A DNA stretch of 32,921 nucleotides from CAYJXJ01 sp964374095 (GTDB lineage: Bacteria > Elusimicrobiota > Elusimicrobia > UBA1565 > UBA9628), in contig CAYJXJ010000032.1 in NCBI GenBank assembly GCA_964374095.1, positions 1 through 32,921 of the forward strand, read 5' to 3'. A program made the position numbers and the translations under genes. A model generated the notes under the pieces. That model had not been told where the DNA came from and searched no databases. It saw nothing but the letters and a program-made list of their open reading frames with translations. This document shows, piece after piece, positions 1 through 8,087 of the stretch (positions are counted from its first letter, which is position 1; every line of letters starts with the position of its first letter).

Positions 1-117
1 CCGGGCGGAGTTCTGCATGCCTGGCACCGAGAGCCGGCCGTGAACCCGCACCGGCGGGATGTCCTCGCGGCAGGCGCGCCCGCCTTTGAAAGTCCGGGAA
101 CATGGAGAATCGCGGCA

Positions 118-146
118 TTGACGCCGCGGAAAATCCAGGCTATGCT
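118..146 (+). promoter_or_regulatory. Predicted sigma70-type promoter
   Basis: TTGACG at 118-123 and TATGCT at 141-146 are separated by exactly 17 bp. Transcription would begin near 153, some 18 nt before the ATG at 171. A GGGAG-like ribosome-binding sequence lies in that short leader. Confidence 0.5.
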
Positions 147-170
147 TCTGGGCACTGGGAGCTCCGGTTC

Positions 171-302
171 ATGACTCGGTTCACACGCTTGGGACGGATG
201 ATGCCGACGACGGCCCTGGCCCTCGGTCCGAACGCGGTCTGGGCGAAGGATGTCCGCGAGGAGCTCGGCGAGGCCGCGCTCAAACTCGCCATCCGGCCGT
301 AG
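171..302 (+). CDS. Small putative exported peptide
   Basis: This is a 43-residue frame beginning with several basic residues, then a short apolar stretch (TTALALG) and an Ala-x-Ala-like end (VWAKD), so it resembles a weak signal peptide followed by a stub. I chose ATG 171 rather than ATG 102 because a promoter (TTGACG-17-TATGCT) ends at 146 and a GGGAG sequence precedes 171. The frame stops 2 nt before the ATG of the next gene. It may be a separate leader peptide, or the N-terminus of that gene displaced by a frameshift. No family is recognised. Confidence 0.3.
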   Translation: MTRFTRLGRMMPTTALALGPNAVWAKDVREELGEAALKLAIRP

Positions 303-304
303 GC

Positions 305-916
305 ATGGAACCGCTGGAAGAAGCCATGTCCGGCGTCAGATGGCTCGAGCCCGCCGAAAGCCCCTTCGGGATCCGTGTCCTTGATTGCCGGAGCCTGACC
401 CAGACGGTCACCGCCGTGACCCAGGACCAGGCCGTAGCCGAGTCGTACTGCCGGCTCCGCGGCTCCCAGGGTTTGGAGTGCCGGGGGCAGGTCCCCGAGG
501 GGGCCGACCCCATCCCTTGCGATCTGCGCTACGCCTACGCGGGAGCCGCCAAGGACGGCCCCCTCTTCAAAGCCCAGCAGATGGAGGTCAAATGGGACAT
601 CTACCTCCATGAAGGCTTTCTCTATTTCTGCCGGAGCTGGACGGGAGAACTCGTCTTTCGGGCGGGACTGGCGATAACGGGAAGGGAAGCGGCGGTCTCG
701 GGCGTGGAGGCGACGACCACGCCGGAAGACCCGTCCCTGCCGGTGCGCGAGGTCGACTTCCTAATAAAGAGCCACATCTTCGGACAGGAGGCCCCCCACC
801 CTCTTCCGGCCTCCCTGCGTCCCGATCCCCGGGAGATCGCCCTCTACTCCTTCAGCCGCTACGGCCGGCGGGCGTTATACGGGAGTTTCGAGGATACGAC
901 GCGCCGCCGGACATGA
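305..916 (+). CDS. Conserved-looking protein of unknown function
   Basis: A 203-residue soluble protein that I do not recognise. It has an N-terminal acidic segment, a central region rich in aromatic residues (KWDIYLHEGFLYFCRSWTG, around residues 98-116) and a C-terminus rich in Arg. There is no signal peptide or membrane segment in this frame. The ATG follows the stop of the small upstream frame by 2 nt and has no Shine-Dalgarno sequence, which suggests translational coupling or a frameshifted fusion to the upstream signal-like peptide. Codon use is GC-rich like its neighbours. Product unknown; existence of the gene is fairly likely from its length and coherent composition. Confidence 0.6.
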   Translation: MEPLEEAMSGVRWLEPAESPFGIRVLDCRSLTQTVTAVTQDQAVAESYCRLRGSQGLECRGQVPEGADPIPCDLRYAYAGAAKDGPLFKAQQMEVKWDIYLHEGFLYFCRSWTGELVFRAGLAITGREAAVSGVEATTTPEDPSLPVREVDFLIKSHIFGQEAPHPLPASLRPDPREIALYSFSRYGRRALYGSFEDTTRRRT

Positions 917-935
917 AGGCGCGTCCGCGTCGGAC

Positions 936-1802
936 CTAGCGGCCCTTCTTCTTGGGCTTCCCGCGCTTCTGGGGCTTTTCCTTGTCCAGGTCCGCGGACA
1001 GCTCGTCGAAGGCATTCTCGGCGTTCTCCCGGATGTAATCCCGGACCTTCGCATCAACCTCCAGCTGCCGCTCCGACTCCGCGGTCTTTATGTATTCGGC
1101 GTCCCAAACCTTGAAGTCCCGGATCGCCTTTTCAGTAAGCTCGTAGCTTGCCCCGATCAGCACGGAGCCTTCTTCTTCGCGCTCCTTAAAACGAAGTCCG
1201 GCGCGCTTGAGCTCCGCCATCAACTCGTTAAACCCCAAGCCCTTGCCATGCATCTCCAGCCTGATTTCCTCGGAGGGCTCCGTGGCCCGCCGTCCCACCT
1301 GGGTTCCCAGGGATATCGATTCCATGTACTGCTTCAGGACAAACGACATATTTCCATGGGTCCACTCGACCTTGGTCGCCGCGCTGGCGGACTGGCCGTC
1401 TCCGGCGTTGGGGTCGTCGGTCTGCCGGTCATTCACCAGTGACGAGACAAGAACTTGGCCGAATCGAAATTTCGCGTCATTTTTCAATTTGGTGGTCTGA
1501 GCGAACTCGGTGGACACGGAAGGCCGGCCGGCCCCTCCATCGGCGGCGGGAACATAGCGCGAACTGACGGCGGTCTGGTAGGAATTGATGTTTCTGGTCA
1601 GCTCCGCCAGAACGTGGGCGAGCGCATCCGGGCGCGTCGGTCCTATTCCTTCCGCGCGAACGGTCCGGCTGGATTCCACCAGCGCCTCGCTGCCCCACTG
1701 GCTGATTTGGGTGTCGATGACATCGTCGTCGGCTTGCGCCGAAATCCCCGGCGACGACGCCAGGATGAGAAAGCCGAATGTGGCGGCCCGTCTTACGTTC
1801 AT
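936..1802 (-). CDS. Exported protein of unknown function (LPP20-like N-terminal pattern)
   Basis: A 288-residue protein with an N-terminal signal peptide (MNVRRAATFGFLILASS, cleaved near SAQA). The following region has an 'AEGIG..rpdAlahvlAeL' pattern resembling LPP20/SIMPL-type periplasmic repeats; this is a resemblance only. The C-terminal third is highly charged and ends in a Lys/Arg-rich tail (KKKGR). ATG 1802 is chosen over the upstream ATG at 1835 because AGGAGG lies about 7 nt before it and the signal peptide begins there. It is 72 nt downstream of the glutamate-synthase-like gene on the same strand, so the two may share a transcript. Its strong Shine-Dalgarno site would fit an internal operon gene. 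Confidence 0.65.
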   Translation of the reverse strand: MNVRRAATFGFLILASSPGISAQADDDVIDTQISQWGSEALVESSRTVRAEGIGPTRPDALAHVLAELTRNINSYQTAVSSRYVPAADGGAGRPSVSTEFAQTTKLKNDAKFRFGQVLVSSLVNDRQTDDPNAGDGQSASAATKVEWTHGNMSFVLKQYMESISLGTQVGRRATEPSEEIRLEMHGKGLGFNELMAELKRAGLRFKEREEEGSVLIGASYELTEKAIRDFKVWDAEYIKTAESERQLEVDAKVRDYIRENAENAFDELSADLDKEKPQKRGKPKKKGR

Positions 1803-1874
1803 GATGAGACCTCCTGAACCTGGAGATTTTGGCAATTATTCGCGGCCCGCTGGAAAGAGCGTTTCCGAAATTGC

Positions 1875-3389
1875 CTAAGGCCGGACACCCAGCGGGTTCC
1901 AGCCGGGGATGCCGGACCAGGTCCGGGCCGGGGTGTAGCCGTAAATCTCGCGCAGGGTCTTAAAGAGGCCGGGGCCGGCGCCGACCTCGACGTCCTCGGC
2001 CGTGAACTGGGAGGGGTGTTCGTAGCCGCAGGCGTGGGTCACGGCCAAAAGCTCGTTGCGGAAGGACTGGCAGAAGCGGGCGAAGCGCTGCTTCTGGACC
2101 TCGGGAACGAGCCCCCGCGTGAGATACGGATTGTGGGTCGTTACGCCCGTCGGGCAGAAATCCGAATGGCACTTCTGAGCCTGGATGCAACCGATGGCGA
2201 GCATGGCCTCGCGCGCGATGTTGATGAGGTCGCAGCCCAGGCTGAAGGCCACGATGGCCCGGTCCGGGAAGCCCAGCTTGGCGCTGCCGATCCAAACCAC
2301 GCGCTCCGTCATTCCCTCGTCGAGGAAGGTCTTGTAGACCCGAGGGAAGCCCACCCGGAAAGGAAGCGAGACGTGATCGGCGAAGGTGGGGGGCGCGGCG
2401 CCGGTGCCGCCTTCCCCCCCGTCGATGGCGATCCAGTCCGGGCCCTCGCCGGTCTCGCGCATGGTCTGGGCCAGCTCCTTGAAGAACCCCAACTGGCCCA
2501 CGGCCGATTTGATGCCCACCGGCAGGCCCGTCTCCTTGGCGAGGCTCTCCACGAAACCCACGAGAGAGCGCGTGTCCTGGAAAGCGGTGTGGTTGTTGGG
2601 GCTGATGCAGTCGCGGCCCTTGGCGATGCCGCGGATGTTGGCGATCTCGCGGGTGACCTTGCGCCCCGGGAGCACCCCGCCCTTGCCCGGCTTGGCGCCT
2701 TGAGAGAGCTTGATCTCGATGCCCCGAACGGCCGGGGCTTTGGAGATCGACTCCTGGAGCTTCTCCAGGGAGAAGCGGCCCTCGCGCGTGCGGCAGCCGA
2801 AGTAGCCGGTGCCGATCTGATAGATGAGATCCCCGCCGTGCTTATGGTGCGAGGAGATTCCCCCCTCCCCGGTGTTGTGATAGCAGCCCGCGAGCTTGGC
2901 GCCTTTATTGAGCGCCTCGATCGCGCGCCCCGAGAGCGAGCCGAAGCTCATGGCGGATATGTTGATAATAGACGGCGGCCGCCAGGCCTTGGCCCGCCCG
3001 CGGGCCTCGCCCAGGATCTTGGCGCAGGGCACGTCCTGCGCGGCATCGTGCTTCGAGGCGGTGAAGCTGAGCTCTCCCAGGGGGAAAACCGCGTGCTTGA
3101 TGATGGGATAGCCGATGGCCAGGATCTGGGCGTCGGTTCCGAAGCCGAAGTAGTTGTTCTCGCCCTTCGCGGACCGGTAGATCCAATCGCGCTCTTCGCG
3201 GTTGAAGGGGAACTCCTCGTGATTGCCGGCGACGATGTACTGGCGCAGCTCCGGTCCCAGCTCGATAAGCAGGTAGCGCAAATGACCGATCACCGGGAAG
3301 TTGCGAAGAATATTGTCGTTGGAATACCAGCGGTCCCAGATGAAGAGGCCGGTCAGGAGCAAAAGCCCCGCGACTCCCAGAATAAGCAT
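1875..3389 (-). CDS. FMN-binding glutamate synthase family protein
   Basis: A 504-residue protein with one N-terminal transmembrane helix (LGVAGLLLLTGLFIW, about residues 4-18), followed by the glutamate-synthase central alpha/beta-barrel. Visible family segments include ISAMSFGSLS, GGISSHH, KLSQGAKPGKGG, DGGEGGTGAAP (FMN/oxoglutarate site) and the Fe-S cysteine cluster CIQAQKCHSDFCPTG. It lacks the glutaminase (GATase II) and GXGXG domains of full GltB. This matches the stand-alone family whose electron donor and physiological substrate are poorly defined. The start is fixed by the membrane helix and by a promoter ending 7 nt upstream of the ATG. Nearby genes give no obvious ammonia-assimilation partner. 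Confidence 0.9.
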   Translation of the reverse strand: MLILGVAGLLLLTGLFIWDRWYSNDNILRNFPVIGHLRYLLIELGPELRQYIVAGNHEEFPFNREERDWIYRSAKGENNYFGFGTDAQILAIGYPIIKHAVFPLGELSFTASKHDAAQDVPCAKILGEARGRAKAWRPPSIINISAMSFGSLSGRAIEALNKGAKLAGCYHNTGEGGISSHHKHGGDLIYQIGTGYFGCRTREGRFSLEKLQESISKAPAVRGIEIKLSQGAKPGKGGVLPGRKVTREIANIRGIAKGRDCISPNNHTAFQDTRSLVGFVESLAKETGLPVGIKSAVGQLGFFKELAQTMRETGEGPDWIAIDGGEGGTGAAPPTFADHVSLPFRVGFPRVYKTFLDEGMTERVVWIGSAKLGFPDRAIVAFSLGCDLINIAREAMLAIGCIQAQKCHSDFCPTGVTTHNPYLTRGLVPEVQKQRFARFCQSFRNELLAVTHACGYEHPSQFTAEDVEVGAGPGLFKTLREIYGYTPARTWSGIPGWNPLGVRP

Positions 3390-3396
3390 GGACTAA

Positions 3397-3425
3397 TATA
3401 TAGCCCCGGGACCGGGAAATTTCAA
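3397..3425 (-). promoter_or_regulatory. Promoter of glutamate-synthase-like gene, probably leaderless
   Basis: On the minus strand, TTGAAA (3425-3420) and TATATA (3402-3397) are separated by 17 bp. Only 7 nt separate the -10 from ATG 3389, so the transcript is predicted to start at or next to the start codon. Confidence 0.55.
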
Positions 3426-3503
3426 GCCCCCGCGTCGACCAGAAAATCAAAGACGAGCTCTCCCCCCCAAAACCCGGAGAACTTGGGGACACGTTTTAAT
3501 ACC

Positions 3504-3532
3504 GGCCGTTTCCTCGGCCGAGAGGAAAGGCC
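3504..3532 (+). repeat. Hairpin covering a ribosome-binding site
   Basis: GGCC-TTTCCTC (3504-3515, with one bulged G at 3508) pairs with GAGGAAAGGCC (3522-3532) across a 6-nt loop. The right arm contains the GAGGAAAG Shine-Dalgarno of the mini-ORF at 3534. A sequence TTGGGGACACG lies just upstream (3483-3493). I associate it from memory with ends of REP/IS200-like elements, but no transposase is present. Confidence 0.4.
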
Positions 3533-3533
3533 G

Positions 3534-3611
3534 ATGAGCGCTCAGGACATCCTCGAAATCGCCGCTGCCGCCAAGGTGGAGGAGGCCTGGTCCCGCCTCC
3601 TGGGAAAGTAG
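3534..3611 (+). CDS. 25-residue mini-ORF or gene remnant
   Basis: ATG 3534 follows a GAGGAAAG site by about 5 nt and encodes 25 residues (MSAQDILEIAAAAKVEEAWS and a short tail) before TAG. The amphipathic Ala/Glu-rich helix resembles N-termini of long GreA-like or helical-repeat proteins, so it may be the start of a truncated gene. It could equally be a short regulatory peptide. It runs into the 3' end of the convergent response-regulator gene. Confidence 0.25.
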   Translation: MSAQDILEIAAAAKVEEAWSRLLGK

Positions 3612-3635
3612 GGACTCGAGCCGGTGACCCGCGGG

Positions 3636-4016
3636 CTACTTGGCTGGAGCGGGACCGGCGAGCGCGGCGACGGCCTCGGCGATGTTGCGGGCGCCGGAGG
3701 TCTTGTGCACGAAGCCCGACGCCCCGGCGGCCGATGCCCGCGCCTGGTCCTCGATGAAGGATTTCCCCGTGACCATGAGCACCTTCACTTCGCTGGTGAG
3801 CGGGTCGCGCTTGAGCGCCCGGCAGAGGGAGAGGCCGTCGGAGCCCGGAAGGAGGATGTCGAGCACCACGACGCGGGGCGCGAGGGTCTTGACCACCTCG
3901 ACGAGGCCGGCGCCATCGGTCACGAGCTCGACCTTATAGCCCCGGTCCTGGAGCATGTCCTGGATGGCGGCTCCGGCCAGGGGGTCGTCTTCGACAACGA
4001 GGATGTCGGCGGGCAT
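3636..4016 (-). CDS. Single-domain response regulator (CheY-like)
   Basis: A 126-residue receiver domain with no output domain. The acidic pair is ED/D at residues 9-11, the phosphoacceptor is Asp53 (VVVLDILLPG), the switch Thr sits in MVTGKS, and the conserved Lys is in GFVHKT. It would act by phosphotransfer from an unlinked histidine kinase, since none is in the window. ATG 4016 is chosen over an upstream ATG at 4082 because the receiver fold begins there and an extended -10 (TGCTATAAT) ends 10 nt before it. The longer version would add a 22-residue Arg-rich leader unlike the family. It is divergent from aconitase. Confidence 0.88.
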   Translation of the reverse strand: MPADILVVEDDPLAGAAIQDMLQDRGYKVELVTDGAGLVEVVKTLAPRVVVLDILLPGSDGLSLCRALKRDPLTSEVKVLMVTGKSFIEDQARASAAGASGFVHKTSGARNIAEAVAALAGPAPAK

Positions 4017-4026
4017 GGGGTCAGCG

Positions 4027-4035
4027 ATTATAGCA
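4027..4035 (-). promoter_or_regulatory. Extended -10 promoter of response regulator
   Basis: The minus strand reads TGCTATAAT, a perfect extended -10, ending 10 nt before ATG 4016. I see no convincing -35. A leader of about 3 nt is predicted. Confidence 0.5.
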
Positions 4036-4132
4036 CGCCGCCTATCCGCGCCGGTGCGGTTTCTGCCGTGAAAACAATTCAATTATCGGAACTTTCTCCC
4101 GGCGACCCGACGCCGGCCCAGGCCGCCCATTT

Positions 4133-4141
4133 TGATAGAAT
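4133..4141 (+). promoter_or_regulatory. Extended -10 promoter of aconitase gene
   Basis: TGATAGAAT (extended -10) ends 6 nt before ATG 4148. No Shine-Dalgarno sequence fits between them, so a leaderless transcript is predicted. Confidence 0.5.
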
Positions 4142-4147
4142 CAGCAT

Positions 4148-6844
4148 ATGCCATCCCTCGATAGCTTTAAGACCCTTTCGGAACTTCCTTCCGGCGGCAA
4201 GAAGTACTCCTATTTCAGCCTCCCCGCCCTCGCCAAGACCCTGGGCGCGGATCTCTCCCGCATGCCTTTCTCCCTGCGCCTCTTCCTCGAAAACCTGCTG
4301 CGGCACGAAGACGGCCGCTTCGTGCGAAGTTCGGACATCGAGGCCCTGGCGCGAGGCGGCAAGGACCGCGAAGTCTCCTTCATGCCCGCGCGCGTGCTCA
4401 TGCAGGACTTCACGGGCGTGCCCGCGGTAGTCGACCTGGCCGCGATGCGCGACGCCCTCGCGCGCCTGGGGGGCGATCCCAAACGCATCAACCCCCTCCA
4501 GCCCGTGGACCTGGTGATCGATCACTCCGTGCAGGTGGACGCTTTCGGGACGGCCGACGCCTTTAAGACGAACTCCGAACTGGAGTTCGGGCGCAATAGT
4601 GAGCGCTATCTCTTTTTGAAGTGGGGTCAGAAGACCTTCCAAGATTTCCGAGTGGTCCCCCCCGAAACCGGGATCGTGCACCAAGTCAACCTCGAACACC
4701 TGGCCCGCGTGGTCTGGACGAAAGAGGAAGCCGGACGCTCCTGGGCCTTCCCGGACACCTTGGTGGGAACCGACTCGCATACTACCATGATCAACGGCCT
4801 GGGTGTCCTCGGCTGGGGCGTGGGCGGCATCGAGGCCGAGGCCGCGATGCTCGGACAACCCCTGCCAATGCTGGTGCCGGCCGTGGTGGGGTTTAATTTG
4901 CGAGGCAGACTTCCGGCCGGCTCTACCGCAACTGATGCGGTGCTCACCGTGACCCAGATGCTTCGCACGAAGGGGGTGGTGGGGAAGTTCGTGGAGTTTT
5001 ACGGCGAGGGCCTGACGGCCCTCGCCATTGCTGACCGGGCCACCCTCGCCAATATGGCCCCCGAATACGGCGCCACCGTGGGCTTCTTCCCCGTGGACGC
5101 CCGAACGATCGAATTCCTCCGGTTCACGGGACGCCCCGGGGACGCCGTCGCGCTCGCCGAGGCTTATTTCAATGCGCAGGAGATGTTCCGCGGGCCCGGG
5201 ACTCCCGAGCCGCAATTCTCGGACTCGCTCGAGCTCGACCTCGGCCAGGTCGCCCCCTGCCTGGCCGGCCCGCGCCGCCCGCAGGACCGGATCCTGCTGT
5301 CCGATTCCAAGACCGCCTGGGATAAAGCCCTCCCCGACTATCTTAAGGAAAAGGACAAAAAGGGAAATTTCCCGGCTCCGGCCGGCACCCGGGTGGAGAT
5401 CAAACCCTCCAATGGCGGGGGGTCCTACTCGATCGGGCACGGCAGCGTCGTGATCGCGGCCATCACCTCCTGCACCAACACCTCCAACCCCTCCGTCATG
5501 GTGGGAGCGGGCCTGCTCGCCAAACGCGCCCGCGACCGGGGCCTCAAATCAAAGCCATGGGTCAAGACCAGCCTCGCCCCCGGCTCGAAAGTGGTCATGG
5601 ACTATCTCGCGGCCGCGGGTCTTCAGAAGCCGCTGGAGGAGTTGGGCTTTCACCTGGTGGGCTACGGCTGCACGACCTGCATCGGCAACTCCGGGCCCCT
5701 GCCGGAAGCCGTGGGCCAGGCCGTGACCTCCAACAACTTGATCGCGGCGGCCGTTCTTTCCGGCAACCGCAACTTCGAGGGCCGGATCAACCCGCTGGTC
5801 CGAGCCAATTACCTCGCCTCGCCTCCCCTGGTCGTGGCCTACGCGTTGGCCGGGAGAATGGACCTCGACCTCTCGCGCGACCCTATCGGCGACGACAAAA
5901 CAGGCAAGCCGGTCTATCTCAAGGACATCTGGCCCTCCCCCGAGGAGGTGGCCTCCGCCGTGCAGGCCGCGCTCAAGCCCGAGATGTTCGCGCGCCAATA
6001 CGCCGACGCCTTCAGCGGGGACTCCAACTGGAAATCCCTCGACGTCGCCGCCTCCGAGCGCTACGATTGGCAGGCCGACTCGACTTACGTCCGGCTTCCC
6101 CCTTATTTCGACGGGATGTCCCGGACGCCGGGCGCGCTCTCCGACATCCAAGGAGCGCGGTGCCTGGCGGTGTTCGGCGACTCGGTCACCACCGACCACA
6201 TCTCGCCGGCGGGCGCGATCCCCAAGGACGGTCCGGCGGGGCTCTATCTACAATCACGGGGCGTCAAGCCCGCGGACTTCAACTCCTTCGGCGCCCGCCG
6301 CGGCAATCATGAGGTCATGATGCGGGGCGCCTTCGCCAACATACGCATTCGGAACATGCTGGTGGACGTGGTGGGAGGATACACGAAGCTGCTGCCGGAA
6401 GGCACGGTAATGTCGATATTCGATGCGGCGGAAAAGTACAAAGCCGCCAGGACTCCTCTCGTCGTCCTGGCGGGGCGGGAATACGGCTCGGGCTCCTCGC
6501 GCGACTGGGCCGCGAAGGGCCCGATGCTCCTGGGCGTGCGCGCCGTGATCGCGCAGAGTTTCGAGCGCATCCACCGCTCCAATCTGGTCGGCATGGGCGT
6601 GCTGCCGCTGGAGTTCCCGGCCGGGCAGAACGCTCAGAGCCTGGGGCTGGCGGGAGAAGAACTCTTCGATATTGGGGGGATCCAGAAGCTCTCACCCCGC
6701 GTCAAGCTCACGGTCTCAGCCGCCGGGCCCAAGGGCAAGGTCGAGTTTGAGGCCCTCTGCCGCGTGGACACCCCCATCGAAGCGGACTACGTCCGGCACG
6801 GGGGCGTCCTGCCTTACGTGCTGCGGCAGCTACTGAAGTCCTAG
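4148..6844 (+). CDS. acnA: Aconitate hydratase (AcnA type)
   Basis: An 898-residue AcnA/IRP-class aconitase, the normal length for the family. It interconverts citrate and isocitrate in the TCA cycle using a 4Fe-4S cluster in the cytoplasm. The cluster ligands are visible as Cys442 in SCTNTSNPS, and Cys508 and Cys511 in GYGCTTCIGNSG. Other family blocks are GVPAVVDLAAMRDA, DLVIDHSVQVD, GTDSHTTMINGLGV, and the C-terminal swivel domain with FGDSVTTDHISPAG and GSGSSRDWAAKG. The start fits the family N-terminus and lies 6 nt after an extended -10 box. It is monocistronic, divergent from the response regulator and followed by a hairpin shared with the convergent gene. No citrate synthase or isocitrate dehydrogenase gene is adjacent. 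Confidence 0.97.
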   Translation: MPSLDSFKTLSELPSGGKKYSYFSLPALAKTLGADLSRMPFSLRLFLENLLRHEDGRFVRSSDIEALARGGKDREVSFMPARVLMQDFTGVPAVVDLAAMRDALARLGGDPKRINPLQPVDLVIDHSVQVDAFGTADAFKTNSELEFGRNSERYLFLKWGQKTFQDFRVVPPETGIVHQVNLEHLARVVWTKEEAGRSWAFPDTLVGTDSHTTMINGLGVLGWGVGGIEAEAAMLGQPLPMLVPAVVGFNLRGRLPAGSTATDAVLTVTQMLRTKGVVGKFVEFYGEGLTALAIADRATLANMAPEYGATVGFFPVDARTIEFLRFTGRPGDAVALAEAYFNAQEMFRGPGTPEPQFSDSLELDLGQVAPCLAGPRRPQDRILLSDSKTAWDKALPDYLKEKDKKGNFPAPAGTRVEIKPSNGGGSYSIGHGSVVIAAITSCTNTSNPSVMVGAGLLAKRARDRGLKSKPWVKTSLAPGSKVVMDYLAAAGLQKPLEELGFHLVGYGCTTCIGNSGPLPEAVGQAVTSNNLIAAAVLSGNRNFEGRINPLVRANYLASPPLVVAYALAGRMDLDLSRDPIGDDKTGKPVYLKDIWPSPEEVASAVQAALKPEMFARQYADAFSGDSNWKSLDVAASERYDWQADSTYVRLPPYFDGMSRTPGALSDIQGARCLAVFGDSVTTDHISPAGAIPKDGPAGLYLQSRGVKPADFNSFGARRGNHEVMMRGAFANIRIRNMLVDVVGGYTKLLPEGTVMSIFDAAEKYKAARTPLVVLAGREYGSGSSRDWAAKGPMLLGVRAVIAQSFERIHRSNLVGMGVLPLEFPAGQNAQSLGLAGEELFDIGGIQKLSPRVKLTVSAAGPKGKVEFEALCRVDTPIEADYVRHGGVLPYVLRQLLKS

Positions 6845-6937
6845 CGGAAGTTTCCTAGCCCGCTGACGAGTAGGCGGCGGCCAACCAGGGGTCCTGCGCT
6901 TCCAGTTGGTGGAGACGCAGGTCTTCGCCAAAATGGG

Positions 6938-6966
6938 AGGGGCGGCCCGGGTGAGGGGCCGCCCCT
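6938..6966. terminator. Hairpin between convergent genes
   Basis: An 11-bp perfect inverted repeat (AGGGGCGGCCC at 6938-6948, GGGCCGCCCCT at 6956-6966) with a 7-nt loop lies between the ends of acnA and the convergent exported-protein gene. On the minus strand it is followed by CCCATTTTGG, so it may serve as a terminator for that strand. The U-tract is weak on the plus strand. Confidence 0.55.
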
Positions 6967-6987
6967 GGGAGGGAGGATAGATCGGGG

Positions 6988-7896
6988 TTACTGTCCTGCC
7001 GCCCCTGCCTCCACCATCGTCTTGGCGATCTCGGCGAGCGCCTCGTCGCGCCAAGCCGCATTGGAAATCTGGAGCGCCCTCTCCCGCGCCTCAACGAAGG
7101 TCTTCGTGACATCGATCCAGTGTTGCCGCGCGTAAGCCATCCGCAGACCAATCTCGGAGAGGGCGCGCGCCTTGCTCCAGCGTGCCGAATCCCAATCGGT
7201 GTCGCCGTAGGAGATTTCATCTTCCAGCGCCCGGGCCGTCTTGAATACGTTGCGGACATCAGCCCGAGAAAACCGCATGACCGACATCTCCGCGGCGATC
7301 ACGGCCAGAGACTTGGCCTGCTCCTCCCGGAAGGCGTTGTCCCGGCGGGTCGACGGCGCGACCGGGCTCTTCGCGGCGCGGATCTCGGCCACGGCGGCCT
7401 GGACCGCGTCGCTCGCCTGGTCGGCGTCCAGGCCGGACTCGCGCATCGCGCGGACCAGCCTCTCTAAGGTATCGGCTTCGAAGTCGGGCCAGGTCATGGT
7501 CTGCGCGGCGGAGACCGCCTCCGCGAGGAGCTCCGCTTTCTCCTTGCGGTCCAGCTTGGCGAGGGGAATCTGCCGCGCCACCTCCTTTAACACCTGGTAG
7601 CGCCGGTTCTGCGCGTCGATCTCGGACTCGGGAAGTTGAGTCGCGATTTGGATGGCCATGCGCAGAAGCTCGCCGTCGGCCACCGGGCCGCCGCCGACCG
7701 AAGCGCCGGGGCCCGCGGGAGGCGCGGCGCCGCCCCCGCCCTTCAGAAGCTCTTCAATGGTCCAACTCGGATCAAGCCAGATCTGGCCCTGGCCGGGCAT
7801 CCCGCTGGCGCAGGCCTGCCCGGAGCGGACGGCGACTAGGGAAACGACCAGCAATGACGCAGCTGCGGCGAATGATCTCGTGGGGTTGATTTTCAT
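6988..7896 (-). CDS. Exported helical-repeat protein of unknown function
   Basis: A 302-residue protein with a signal peptide (MKINPTRSFAAAASLLVVSL, cleaved near GQACA) followed by a Gly/Pro-rich linker (residues about 50-75). The rest is alpha-helical, with two or three loosely repeated units of the form 'A..IA.......A.....A..I..RD.AL.EIAK', as in HEAT/TPR-like solenoids. A function cannot be assigned. ATG 7896 is preferred to the ATG at 8001 because it begins the signal peptide. A TATCCT -10-like box (7912-7907) lies 10 nt upstream of it. It is convergent with acnA and divergent from the PII-like gene. Confidence 0.65.
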   Translation of the reverse strand: MKINPTRSFAAAASLLVVSLVAVRSGQACASGMPGQGQIWLDPSWTIEELLKGGGGAAPPAGPGASVGGGPVADGELLRMAIQIATQLPESEIDAQNRRYQVLKEVARQIPLAKLDRKEKAELLAEAVSAAQTMTWPDFEADTLERLVRAMRESGLDADQASDAVQAAVAEIRAAKSPVAPSTRRDNAFREEQAKSLAVIAAEMSVMRFSRADVRNVFKTARALEDEISYGDTDWDSARWSKARALSEIGLRMAYARQHWIDVTKTFVEARERALQISNAAWRDEALAEIAKTMVEAGAAGQ

Positions 7897-8050
7897 GGGC
7901 ACCCACAGGATAGCGCTTGCGCTCGCGGCTTCCCAGGGCCGAGAGGGTCCCGGGGCGCTCCCGAAGGACCCACGTCGCGGGATGAAAGAAACGGCTGCCA
8001 ACTTTTAACCTTTGATTAATCGCAAGGCAGGTCTCCACATGCGTCACCTG

Positions 8051-8079
8051 TTGAGACGTGACCCCAGAATATCTAGAAT
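8051..8079 (+). promoter_or_regulatory. Promoter of PII-like gene
   Basis: TTGAGA (8051-8056) and TAGAAT (8074-8079) are separated by exactly 17 bp. The ATG follows 8 nt after the -10 with no Shine-Dalgarno sequence, so the mRNA should be leaderless or nearly so. Confidence 0.6.
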
Positions 8080-8087
8080 CTCACCCT

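Noticed and set aside
1..174. Frame open from the left edge to TGA at 172-174, overlapping ATG 171 as ATGA
   Set aside because: Only 57 codons, with a Pro/Arg/His-rich composition and no recognisable motif. A promoter lies inside it, so a real gene end cannot be supported.
2016..3611. A 531-codon open frame opposite the glutamate-synthase-like gene
   Set aside because: Its composition (Ala/Gly/Arg/Asp repeats without domains) is that of an antisense shadow in GC-rich DNA. The minus strand encodes a clear FMN enzyme. Only the last 26 codons, beyond that gene, are considered separately.
4079..5440. A 453-codon frame antisense to aconitase
   Set aside because: Aconitase motifs are unbroken on the plus strand, and the antisense frame has no recognisable fold.
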